64,000 bases of DNA from an uncultured Hyphomonadaceae bacterium. Lineage in GTDB: Bacteria; Pseudomonadota; Alphaproteobacteria; Caulobacterales; Hyphomonadaceae. Under the pieces are notes generated by a model. That model saw only the letters and a program-made list of their open reading frames with translations. It did no database searches and was not told where the DNA came from. Both the position numbers and the translations under genes were made by a program. The stretch covers positions 322,542-386,541 of the forward strand of contig CALKFG010000006.1 in NCBI GenBank assembly GCA_938084575.1. Direction: 5' to 3'. Positions 37,519-46,379 of the stretch are shown here, piece by piece; the stretch's first letter is position 1, and every line of letters starts with the position of its first letter.

Positions 37519-39024
37519 ATGAAATCCCTAAACATTTCGACCCCGTCTTGGATTGCGGCTCTGGTCGGCGCAGGTGCAATGGCGGCTGTCGTCTGGGGAC
37601 CGGGTCTGGGAGCGGCTGACACTCAGCCGATTCTGATCGAGGCGCCCGCGGGCGCCCCGCTGAGTTTCGCTGATCTGATCGAACAGGTCAGCCCGGCGGT
37701 GGTCAGTGTCAATGTCGTATCGGAGCAGGAACAGGCAGACATGTCGGAGATGGAGCGGTTCTTCGAACGGTTTCGTCAGGGCCCCGGTGCCGTTCCGCAG
37801 GAGGAAGAGCCTGAGCCCGAGACCCGTGAGGCCCGGTCGCTGGGATCTGGCTTTTTCATCTCCCGCGAGGGGTATGTTGTGACCAATAATCACGTCGTCG
37901 CCAACGCCACCCAGATCCAGATCGTGCTCGAGGACGGACGGGAACTCGAGGCCTCTCTGGTGGGAACCGACCCGCAAACCGATCTCGCCGTCCTGAAGGT
38001 CGAAGAATCCGGCGACTATCCTTTCGTCCAGTTTGGGTCGAGTGCGGAGCTGCGTCGGGGAGACTGGGTCGTGGCGCTGGGCAATCCCTTTGGGCTCGGC
38101 GGAACCGCGACAGCTGGCATCCTGTCGGCGGACGGCCGCGATCTCGGCAATTCTAATCCCTATACGGATTTTCTCCAGATTGATGCGGCGATCAATCGTG
38201 GCAATAGCGGCGGTCCGACCTTTGACCTGTTCGGTCGCGTGGTCGGTGTGAACACGGCTATTTTCTCGCCGACAGGGGGATCTGTGGGCATCGGTTTCGC
38301 CATCCCGTCCGACCTGGCGATGGAGGTGACGTCCACGCTGATCGAAAAGGGGCGGGTCTCGCGTGGCTGGCTGGGGGTTACCATTCAGGATGTCACCGAG
38401 GACATGGCCGATGCTCGCGGGCTCGACATGGCCGAGGGCGCGATTGTCGCCGACCTCGTGGCAAACAGCCCGGCCAAGAAATCGGGCATTCGCCGCGGGG
38501 ACATCATCGTCGAGGTCAATGGACAGAAGGTTACCGATGCGACCAGCACCACGCGCATCGTCGGACGCCTGCCGGCCGGATCCAGAAACCGGTTCGTTGT
38601 CCTGCGTGACGGCGTTCGCAAGACCATTTCGGTTCTGGTCGGTGAACGTCCCGAGGACCCCAATGCGGTTCTGGAGTCGACCGATGACATCCCGGGAGAG
38701 GACGGTGTCGCCGCAGAACAGGCGCCACTTGGCCTGTACCTGCGCCCGCTGGATGCCGAAATGCGCAGCACCCTGAATATGGCGGATGACGAACCTGGAC
38801 TGGTGGTTGAACGAATCGCGCCGGACAGCCCGCTGCGTGAGCTGGGCATCCAGCCGGGCATGGTGCTTCTGGATGCCAACAATGTGCAGCTGTTCAAAGT
38901 CGAGGACCTTGTCTCCGCGATTGACGCCGCCCTGTCCCGAGGTCGCGACAAGGTGCTTCTGGCCATTCATGTCGGTGCAGGAACACGGTTCGTGACAGTC
39001 GATATTGGTGACAGCGAAAACTAG
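37519..39024 (+). CDS. degP: DegP/HtrA-family periplasmic serine protease
   Basis: TNNHVVANAT, DPQTDLAVLKVE, NRGNSGGPTFD catalytic triad; two PDZ domains. Confidence 0.93.
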   Translation: MKSLNISTPSWIAALVGAGAMAAVVWGPGLGAADTQPILIEAPAGAPLSFADLIEQVSPAVVSVNVVSEQEQADMSEMERFFERFRQGPGAVPQEEEPEPETREARSLGSGFFISREGYVVTNNHVVANATQIQIVLEDGRELEASLVGTDPQTDLAVLKVEESGDYPFVQFGSSAELRRGDWVVALGNPFGLGGTATAGILSADGRDLGNSNPYTDFLQIDAAINRGNSGGPTFDLFGRVVGVNTAIFSPTGGSVGIGFAIPSDLAMEVTSTLIEKGRVSRGWLGVTIQDVTEDMADARGLDMAEGAIVADLVANSPAKKSGIRRGDIIVEVNGQKVTDATSTTRIVGRLPAGSRNRFVVLRDGVRKTISVLVGERPEDPNAVLESTDDIPGEDGVAAEQAPLGLYLRPLDAEMRSTLNMADDEPGLVVERIAPDSPLRELGIQPGMVLLDANNVQLFKVEDLVSAIDAALSRGRDKVLLAIHVGAGTRFVTVDIGDSEN

Positions 39025-39038
39025 GAAAGGGTCCTGCC

Positions 39039-39716
39039 ATGCGCGTTCTTGTCATAGAAGATGATCGGGAGCATGCGGACTTCATCTGCCGGATCCTGAC
39101 CGAGGCCGGGCACGATGTTGAAACAGCGCAGGACGGGATTAGCGGGCTGGTTCGGGCCCGGGAGTCGGCCTTTGACGTCCTGGTCGTTGACCGCATGCTG
39201 CCGGAAAAACCTGGTCTGCAACTGGTCAAGGAGTATCGTGATGCCGGCGGCGCGACCCCGGCACTGTTCCTGTCGGCCCTGTCAGACGTGGACAATCGCG
39301 TTGAAGGGCTGAAGGCCGGCGCCGATGATTACCTGGCCAAGCCCTTCGCGCCGGAAGAGCTGGTCGCCCGGGTAGAGGTTCTTGGTCGCCGCCAGGCCGT
39401 GCCCGATGATGTCCCCGTGACCCGCCTGAAGGTCGGCGATCTTGAAATGGACCTGTTGTCACGCCGCGTAGCTCGGGGTGAAACACGCATCGATCTTCAG
39501 CCACGCGAGTTCAAGCTGTTGGAATTCCTGATGCGTCATGCTGGTCAGACGGTGACCCGGACCATGCTCCTGGAGAAGGTCTGGAACTATCACTTCGATC
39601 CTCAGACCAATGTGATTGACGTTCATATTTCTCGCCTGCGCGCCAAGATCGACAAGGAATTTGAGCGGCCTCTCTTGCAGACTGTGCGGGGAGCGGGGTA
39701 CTGCCTGCAGGCATGA
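39039..39716 (+). CDS. OmpR-family response regulator
   Basis: MRVLVIEDDREHADFI… receiver + winged helix. Confidence 0.88.
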   Translation: MRVLVIEDDREHADFICRILTEAGHDVETAQDGISGLVRARESAFDVLVVDRMLPEKPGLQLVKEYRDAGGATPALFLSALSDVDNRVEGLKAGADDYLAKPFAPEELVARVEVLGRRQAVPDDVPVTRLKVGDLEMDLLSRRVARGETRIDLQPREFKLLEFLMRHAGQTVTRTMLLEKVWNYHFDPQTNVIDVHISRLRAKIDKEFERPLLQTVRGAGYCLQA

Positions 39717-41119
39717 AGTCCGGACCATTTGCCTTCATTCAGACGACCACGTTCCGGTTGGCCCTGGTTTATACCGTCCTGTTCGCTCTGTTCTCGGCCG
39801 GATTGCTCACATTCTTGTTCCAGGCGACGGTCGGGGCCATGCGGACCGAAGCGAAGACACGACTTGAATCGGAATTCCGGACTCTCGCCGTGGCCTGGAA
39901 TACCGGTGGCCCGGGACGCCTGGAGCAAAGTCTTCTCGAGCGGGCCCTGGTCCGTGTCAGGGACTTCACCTACCAATTCGAAACGGTCGATGGCGTCATC
40001 ATTGTCGGGGACCTGCCGCGCATGCCGATCGACACTTCCGGCGATCTCAGCGAGGTGCGCAGTGTTACCTTTCAGGTCGAAGGGGGCGTGGGGGAAGGCG
40101 ATGCTGATGTTGCAACGATTGAAGGGCGCGTCTTGCGGCTTGGCGATGGCAGCGTTCTTCTGGTCGGCATCAAGATGGATGAGCGTCTGCGCCTGGTCCG
40201 GCGGGTCACCCGTGCCGTGGCGACGGCCGCGCCATTTGGAATTCTGCTGGCCCTTCTGGGCGGGTATTTCAGCGCCCGCTATGCTGCCCGGCGTGCCGAG
40301 GGCCTGACGCGGATCGCGGAAGCCGTCATGGGCGGTGACCTGACGCAAAGAGCGGATATCAGCGCGTCCGGAGACGAATTTGACCGGCTGTCTGAGCGTT
40401 TGAATGCAATGCTGGCTCGGCTTGAGCAATTGATGTCCACGACCCGCCATGCCGGAGAGGCCATCGCACATGATTTGCGGTCGCCGCTCTCGCGTCTTCG
40501 AAACCGTCTGGAGGCGGCTTTGCGGACGGATATGGATGAGGCCAAAGCGCGTGAGGCGCTGGTTCAGACGGTCGAGGATGTCGACCGGGTGCTGTCGACC
40601 TTTAATGCCATTCTCAGCCTGTCCCGGGTGAATGCGGCATCCAGCAACACTTTTGAGACGCTCGACCTGACCGAACTGGTCGACGAGATGGCGGAGCTGT
40701 TTGCCCCGGCCTGCGAGGACGCCCGGCTGACATTCCGATCCGAGATTGCTGCCGGCCTGTCTATTCGGGGAGACCGGACCCTGCTGGCGCAGGCGATTTC
40801 AAACCTGCTTGATAATGCTGTGAAATATACCCCTGCGGGCGGGGAGATTGTGTTCGGGGCGCGGGCTGTCGCTGACAATCGCGTTGAGGTCTGTGTGCGC
40901 GATTCCGGGGCGGGTATTCCCGTCGAAGACCGGGCGCGTGTTAAAGAACGCTTTGTACGTCTGGATCAGGCCCGGACCCTTGCCGGGTCCGGGCTTGGTT
41001 TGGCGCTGGTGGAAGCGGTGGCCATTTTGCATAAGGGCAGCCTGGACCTGACCTCTGCCGATGGTGACGCCCCCAATTCCGGCCTTCTGGTCAGGCTGAT
41101 TCTTCCTGTGTCCGTCTGA
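39713..41119 (+). CDS. HAMP-domain sensor histidine kinase
   Basis: TM, HAMP, H-box AGEAIAHDLRSPLSRLRNRLEA, N-box and G-boxes (GSGLGLALVEAV). Confidence 0.88.
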   Translation: MKSGPFAFIQTTTFRLALVYTVLFALFSAGLLTFLFQATVGAMRTEAKTRLESEFRTLAVAWNTGGPGRLEQSLLERALVRVRDFTYQFETVDGVIIVGDLPRMPIDTSGDLSEVRSVTFQVEGGVGEGDADVATIEGRVLRLGDGSVLLVGIKMDERLRLVRRVTRAVATAAPFGILLALLGGYFSARYAARRAEGLTRIAEAVMGGDLTQRADISASGDEFDRLSERLNAMLARLEQLMSTTRHAGEAIAHDLRSPLSRLRNRLEAALRTDMDEAKAREALVQTVEDVDRVLSTFNAILSLSRVNAASSNTFETLDLTELVDEMAELFAPACEDARLTFRSEIAAGLSIRGDRTLLAQAISNLLDNAVKYTPAGGEIVFGARAVADNRVEVCVRDSGAGIPVEDRARVKERFVRLDQARTLAGSGLGLALVEAVAILHKGSLDLTSADGDAPNSGLLVRLILPVSV

Positions 41120-41126
41120 CAGTATC

Positions 41127-43850
41127 ATGCAAGCGCCGCGGATCATCCCTCTTGCTAAGACGCCCTCCGGGGCATTGGCTGCGGCGGCCCGCCATGCGCC
41201 CTATCTGGCGCGCCTTGAGGCACAGTATGGTGAGGAACTGGCCTCTCTTGGTGCAGAGGCGGTTTTCGAAGCCGCCCTGCAAGAGGTCCTGGCCTGTCCC
41301 AATACGGCTGACCGAGACGATATTTTATGCCGCCTGAGAGTGTCACGAAAAAGGGCCCATGCGGCCATTGCTGCCCTCGACCTTAGCGGTCTGGATCTTC
41401 CGGAGCGCACAACCCTGCGGATGACGCAGCTGGCCGATGCCTGTTTGAGCAAGGCCCTCGACTGGGCCGTCGCGGCGCGGGGACTGAGCACGACTGGCCT
41501 GTTCGTGATCGCCTTGGGCAAGATGGGCGCCGGGGAGCTGAATTATTCCAGTGATATCGACCTCGCCGCCTTTTTTGATCCGGACCTGTTTGATCCGGGC
41601 GGACTCGATGCGGGCGATACCGCATCGCGGGTCGTCCAGGCAGCCATGCGCCTGCTGGACGATCAGACGGCTGATGGGTTTGTGTTCAGGACAGATCTTC
41701 GCTTGCGGCCTGACCCGTCATCGACACCGGTTGCGGTGTCGGTCCGTCGGGCGCTGATCTATTACCAGACAGTTGGTCAGAACTGGGAACGCATGGTCTG
41801 GATCAAGGGACGCCCTGCGGCCGGCGACCTGGCAGCTGCATCCCGGTTCATTGAAAACATCACGCCTTTTGTCTGGCGTCCCCATCTGGATTACTGGGCT
41901 ATCGCAGATGTCCATGCGATCAAAAACATGATCAACACCAAAGCAAATACCGGTACGTCCGGGGCTGCAGCCAATGTCAAGCTGGGTCCCGGCGGTATCC
42001 GTGAAATCGAGTTTTTTGCCCAGACACAACAGATCATACTGGGCGGGCATGTGCCCTCGCTGAGGGCGCCGTCAACGCTCCAAGCGCTGAAAAGCCTGGC
42101 CGATCACGGAGTGGTGTCCGCCGCGGTCCATGATGATCTTTCCCTGGCCTATCCCTTCCTGCGCGCGGTCGAGCACCGGATACAAATGCTGGGTGACCAG
42201 CAGCGCCACAGCCTGCCCGAGGATCCTGGCGACCGGCGCGCCGTTGCGGCATTGTGCGGGTTTGGAGGTCTTGAAGAGTTCGAGGCCGGTCTGGCGCAGA
42301 CCAGGCGGGTGGTGCATGACCATTACAGCCGTCTTTTCGCAACCGAGACCCGGAAACGGCGCTCCGCTATTGAGGGTAATCTGGTGTTCACCGGCGTGGA
42401 CCCCGATCCCGGCACTGTTGAGACCCTGACTGGGTTGGGCTTCGAGGCACCGGAGGACGTCATTCAGACGATCGCTCGATGGCATCGCGGACGGACCCCG
42501 GCCACCCGAACCGAGCGGGGTCGGGAACTTCTCACCGCCTTGCTGCCGGATGCTCTGGTCGCCATGTCGGGGACCGGCGAGGCTGATATCGCATTTCGAC
42601 GGTTCAGCCAGTTTCTCGAGGGCCTGTCATCCGGGGTGCAGACACTGTCAATGCTCGGCGCCGAGCCGGGTTTGCTGAATGACCTTATTGCGACGCTGGC
42701 ACTGGCCCCGCACATTGGGCGCAGCCTGGCCAAGCGCCCAAGCCTTCTGGAAGCTCTTGTCTCTGTTGAAGTCCGCAGGCCGGCGCCACGTATTGCTCCA
42801 GAGACGGATTTTGAAACGGCCATTGACCTGTTCCGGCGGTGGCATGCCGAACAATTCTTTCTCATTGGGCACAGGCTTTTGCATGGGGAGCTGGCCGCTT
42901 CGGACGCTGCAACCGCGTTTAGCGATTTGGCGGATACGTGTGCGCGGGAGATGGCCGCCATTGCCGAGGCGGAGACGCAAAGGAGGTTCGGGGTCGCGCC
43001 GGGCGTCTGGTGTGTGGCGGCTATGGGAAAGTTTGGTGGCCGGGAAATGACGGCGGGCTCAGATCTCGATATGCAGCTGATTTTCGACCGGGGTGAACAT
43101 GACGAGGCTCAGGCCTGGTTTACCCGGTTGACCCAGCGTCTGATCACGGCTCTGGCGGCGAACACAGCTGAAGGCCATATGTATGAGGTCGATATGCGCT
43201 TGCGCCCCTCCGGGCGGGCCGGTCCGGTTGCAACATCGATCGAAGCCTTCGACTCATATCACCGGGATGGAGCCTGGACCTGGGAATTAATGGCGCTGAC
43301 CCGGCTTCGTCCGATGATCGGCGATCCCGCGCTGTGCGAGCGCGTGACAGGGATCGCTCAGACGGCGATGCTGGGGGCGCGGATGAAGTCGGAACTTGAT
43401 GCCGACATTCTGGATATGCGGCGGCGGTTGTGGCGGGAGAAAGCGCCGAGCGGACCGTGGGATTTGAAACAGCGGGCCGGCGGCATTGTCGATCTCGAAT
43501 TCATCGTTCAGCAAGCCATGTTGAAGGCGGGGCGTCCGGACGTGTTTTACCCATCCATGTCACGGGCGATCCGCGCTCTGCATGAGTTTGGTTTCCTGAC
43601 ATCCGAGGAGTCGGGTACATTGCGGATGGCGCATAAATTCTTTCAGGCCCTGCAGCAGGTTCAGCGGCTGGCTTTTGGCAGCGGGCAAACGAAGGCGCCT
43701 GTGTCCAGGGGCTTGCGTGACCGCATGCGGCGAGCGGTTTCCGGGGAGAGTTTTGCGGATGTCGAAGTCCAGCTTGAGTGGCATTGCGCGAGGATCTCGG
43801 AACTTCGTACCAAAAAAATTGGGACATTGGAGACGGATTCAGAGGTGTGA
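41127..43850 (+). CDS. glnE: Bifunctional glutamine synthetase adenylyltransferase/deadenylase GlnE
   Basis: GKMGAGELNYSSDIDLAAFFD and GKFGGREMTAGSDLDMQLIFD nucleotidyltransferase motifs; PGGIREIEFFAQTQQIILGG. Confidence 0.95.
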   Translation: MQAPRIIPLAKTPSGALAAAARHAPYLARLEAQYGEELASLGAEAVFEAALQEVLACPNTADRDDILCRLRVSRKRAHAAIAALDLSGLDLPERTTLRMTQLADACLSKALDWAVAARGLSTTGLFVIALGKMGAGELNYSSDIDLAAFFDPDLFDPGGLDAGDTASRVVQAAMRLLDDQTADGFVFRTDLRLRPDPSSTPVAVSVRRALIYYQTVGQNWERMVWIKGRPAAGDLAAASRFIENITPFVWRPHLDYWAIADVHAIKNMINTKANTGTSGAAANVKLGPGGIREIEFFAQTQQIILGGHVPSLRAPSTLQALKSLADHGVVSAAVHDDLSLAYPFLRAVEHRIQMLGDQQRHSLPEDPGDRRAVAALCGFGGLEEFEAGLAQTRRVVHDHYSRLFATETRKRRSAIEGNLVFTGVDPDPGTVETLTGLGFEAPEDVIQTIARWHRGRTPATRTERGRELLTALLPDALVAMSGTGEADIAFRRFSQFLEGLSSGVQTLSMLGAEPGLLNDLIATLALAPHIGRSLAKRPSLLEALVSVEVRRPAPRIAPETDFETAIDLFRRWHAEQFFLIGHRLLHGELAASDAATAFSDLADTCAREMAAIAEAETQRRFGVAPGVWCVAAMGKFGGREMTAGSDLDMQLIFDRGEHDEAQAWFTRLTQRLITALAANTAEGHMYEVDMRLRPSGRAGPVATSIEAFDSYHRDGAWTWELMALTRLRPMIGDPALCERVTGIAQTAMLGARMKSELDADILDMRRRLWREKAPSGPWDLKQRAGGIVDLEFIVQQAMLKAGRPDVFYPSMSRAIRALHEFGFLTSEESGTLRMAHKFFQALQQVQRLAFGSGQTKAPVSRGLRDRMRRAVSGESFADVEVQLEWHCARISELRTKKIGTLETDSEV

Positions 43851-43890
43851 GGCGTTGCAGAGGGAGATCAGCAACAAGAGGAATGACACG

Positions 43891-44376
43891 ATGTTGAGAG
43901 CTTCATTACGGGCGGCTGTGGCCATGTGGGTGATCGGACTGAGCGGGACGGCTCTGGCCCAGATGGGGCCAGAGCATCGGTCAGGGGCGGCCTGGGACGT
44001 CGTCGACCTCAACGGGGACGGCATGGTCAGTCGCGAGGAAATGACGGCCCAGAGGGCTGCAGGGTTCAAGGCGGCCGACAGTGACGGGGACGGCGGCGTC
44101 ACACTGGAGGAATTTAACCAGGCCCTGGACGAGATGCGGGAAGAGCGTCTTGCTCAGCGCCGAGCCAGCCAATTCTCGAAATTGGATGCCGACGGAGATG
44201 GTCAGATCCGTCAGTCTGAGTTCGAAGCCGGTCGTCTGGAGCGTCGCATGCGGGCCTTTGACCGCATCGATTCCAATGATGATGGTCTGATCTCTGCCGC
44301 CGAACGGGATGTGGCAGCCACCGCCCGGCGAGACAGAAGGCCGAGACGCGTCCGGGGGCAGTCGGATGACAGATAG
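43891..44376 (+). CDS. Secreted EF-hand protein
   Basis: Signal peptide; EF-hand loops DLNGDGMVSREE, DSDGDGGVTLEE, DADGDGQIRQSE, DSNDDGLISAAE. Confidence 0.82.
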   Translation: MLRASLRAAVAMWVIGLSGTALAQMGPEHRSGAAWDVVDLNGDGMVSREEMTAQRAAGFKAADSDGDGGVTLEEFNQALDEMREERLAQRRASQFSKLDADGDGQIRQSEFEAGRLERRMRAFDRIDSNDDGLISAAERDVAATARRDRRPRRVRGQSDDR

Positions 44377-44434
44377 TCTGGTTTTCCTGGCTCGGATCCG
44401 CCATGGTTTTTCGTCGACCACTTCCTAGACCGTC

Positions 44435-44980
44435 TTGGCACCCTTCAGCTCCGAACTGGACGAGATTCGTCGCGCCTCTGTCGGTGACCGGGCCGCTCAA
44501 AAGGCTTTGGTGCACCGCCACATGCCGGTCATCTATCGTATCTCTTTCCGAGTGCTTCGCGACAAGGCCGAAGCGGAGGACATCACCCAGGAGACGTTCT
44601 TACGGGCGTGGAAAATGCTTCCGGACTGGGAACCCCGGGCAAAATTCTCGACCTGGGCCTGCGGGGTTGCGCTTAATCTCTGCCGTGACAGGTTGCGGCG
44701 GAAAAAGGCCATCCTGGTGGATGTTCTGCCGGAGTGCGCTGACCCGGCACCTCACCCGGAGGCCCAGCTTGCCATGAACCAGACCGTAGAGCGGATTGCC
44801 GGCCATATTGCGGCTTTACCCCCCCGTCAGCGCGAAGCCCTGACTTTGTGTGCATTTGAAGGTCTGGGCAATAAGGAGGCCGCCGTGGCCATGTCGATCA
44901 GCGTCCATGCGCTCGAGGGCCTGCTTGGCCGTGCGCGGCGGTCCCTGAAAGCGGTTTTGCAAAAGGACATCATGCCATGA
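44435..44980 (+). CDS. ECF-family RNA polymerase sigma factor
   Basis: sigma2 AEAEDITQETFLRAWKML; sigma4 LPPRQREALTLCAFEGLGNKEAAVAMSISVHALEGLLGRARRSL. Confidence 0.9.
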   Translation: MAPFSSELDEIRRASVGDRAAQKALVHRHMPVIYRISFRVLRDKAEAEDITQETFLRAWKMLPDWEPRAKFSTWACGVALNLCRDRLRRKKAILVDVLPECADPAPHPEAQLAMNQTVERIAGHIAALPPRQREALTLCAFEGLGNKEAAVAMSISVHALEGLLGRARRSLKAVLQKDIMP

Positions 44981-45438
44981 CCGACCTGAGCCTGACCCAT
45001 GACCGGGTGCTTGACCTGATCGCCATATATGGAGCGGACCCGGAGGTCTGGCCAGAGGCTGAGAGAGCGGCGGCGAGGAGACATCTTTCGGTGTCCCCTG
45101 AGGTCTTTGCAGATGCCCTTGCCGAAGCGCATGCGCTGGACGCCTGCCTGGCACGAGTTCCTGTGCCGGAGCCGGATCCGTCACTTGCGAACCGAATTAT
45201 GGCCACGGCTCCCAAAATGCGGCGGCGGCAGGCTGCCCCCGTATATCTCTTCCGGTGGTCCGGTCGCCGGTCCGATATCGGTGCCGCGCTGGCGGCTTTG
45301 GCGGTCGGTCTTGTTGCCGGTTATGCGACCGCATCTGAAGCTGTCGATCCGCTGATTCCGGTGGAGACAGGGTGGAGTGTGCCTTGGGAGACCAGCGATG
45401 AGCTGCCATTCTGGCTGAAAGAAGGTGACATGGAATGA
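44977..45438 (+). CDS. Putative anti-sigma factor (single TM)
   Basis: ATGA overlap with sigma gene; cytosolic N-terminal half, TM segment, short periplasmic tail. Confidence 0.65.
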   Translation: MTDLSLTHDRVLDLIAIYGADPEVWPEAERAAARRHLSVSPEVFADALAEAHALDACLARVPVPEPDPSLANRIMATAPKMRRRQAAPVYLFRWSGRRSDIGAALAALAVGLVAGYATASEAVDPLIPVETGWSVPWETSDELPFWLKEGDME

Positions 45439-45968
45439 CGATCTTACCCCATGGGCGACTGCCCCTCATTCTCACCCTGTCTGTCCTGATCAACATGCTT
45501 CTGATGGGTTTCCTGCTGGGCGGGGAGATGGCGACCCGGACCAACACCCAGGACCGGCCGACGGTGGAAACGCCTGGCATGGCGATCGGGCCCGGGTTTT
45601 TGTTGGCGGTGCCGGAGGCTGACCGGCCGGCTGTGCGGCGGGCCTTTCGCGATGCTTTTTGGGATACGCGACTGGAACGGCGGACATTCAGGCGTGCAAA
45701 ACGGGCGCTTGAAGAAGCGGTCCTGACAGAGCCCTATGACCGCGACGCGGCGCTTACGGCTTTTACAAGCCTGCGTCAGGCGAAAACGGCGCTTGATCGG
45801 CGATATCACCATGTCCTCGCCGACCAGTTCGGCCGGTTAAGCCTATCCCAGCGTCGGGCCCTGCTCAATCCGCGGAGCCGGGGTCCCGGATCACGTCTGG
45901 ACAGACCAGCGACCGGCGAGCGGGGGCCGCCGCGCCGGGAGCGCGAGGCTGCGCCAGAGCCGGATTAG
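45435..45968 (+). CDS. CpxP/Spy-like periplasmic sensor (heavy-metal-resistance type)
   Basis: N-terminal TM, helical VRRAFRDAFWDTRLERRTFRRAKRALEEA…; overlaps anti-sigma gene. Confidence 0.6.
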   Translation: MTILPHGRLPLILTLSVLINMLLMGFLLGGEMATRTNTQDRPTVETPGMAIGPGFLLAVPEADRPAVRRAFRDAFWDTRLERRTFRRAKRALEEAVLTEPYDRDAALTAFTSLRQAKTALDRRYHHVLADQFGRLSLSQRRALLNPRSRGPGSRLDRPATGERGPPRREREAAPEPD

Positions 45969-46369
45969 AGTTCGGGCTCTTTTGATTTCGAGGCCAGGCG
46001 GGCGGCATTGTCTTCCCAGTTGATTCCGTCGAATGCCTCAATGTGGACGTCCAGCGCGTCGGCATCGTCGAGGCATTTCCATGTCACGGCATACCCATCG
46101 GGGTTGGAGCGGGGAATATAGAAGCTTTTCACGCCGCATTTGCGACAGAACAGGTGCTGCGCTGTGCCGGTGTGAAATTGATAGCGGGTGAGCATGTCTG
46201 CGCCTGCTGTCAGACGAAAGCAGGCGGCCGGCACGATGATATGGTCGTTGCCGCTCATGGCACAGATCGAGCAGTTGCAGATTTCGACATCAACCTGATC
46301 GGGCAGATCAACATCGAAGCGAACGGCCTGGCAATGGCACCCGCCGGCCCAGGTGGAGCGTATCGCCAT
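45965..46369 (-). CDS. GFA-family (Mss4-like, zinc-binding) protein
   Basis: GGCHCQAVRFDV, CNCSICAMSG, LFCRKCGVKSFYIPRSNPDGYAV. Confidence 0.85.
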   Translation of the reverse strand: MAIRSTWAGGCHCQAVRFDVDLPDQVDVEICNCSICAMSGNDHIIVPAACFRLTAGADMLTRYQFHTGTAQHLFCRKCGVKSFYIPRSNPDGYAVTWKCLDDADALDVHIEAFDGINWEDNAARLASKSKEPEL

Positions 46370-46379
46370 TGAGACGCCC

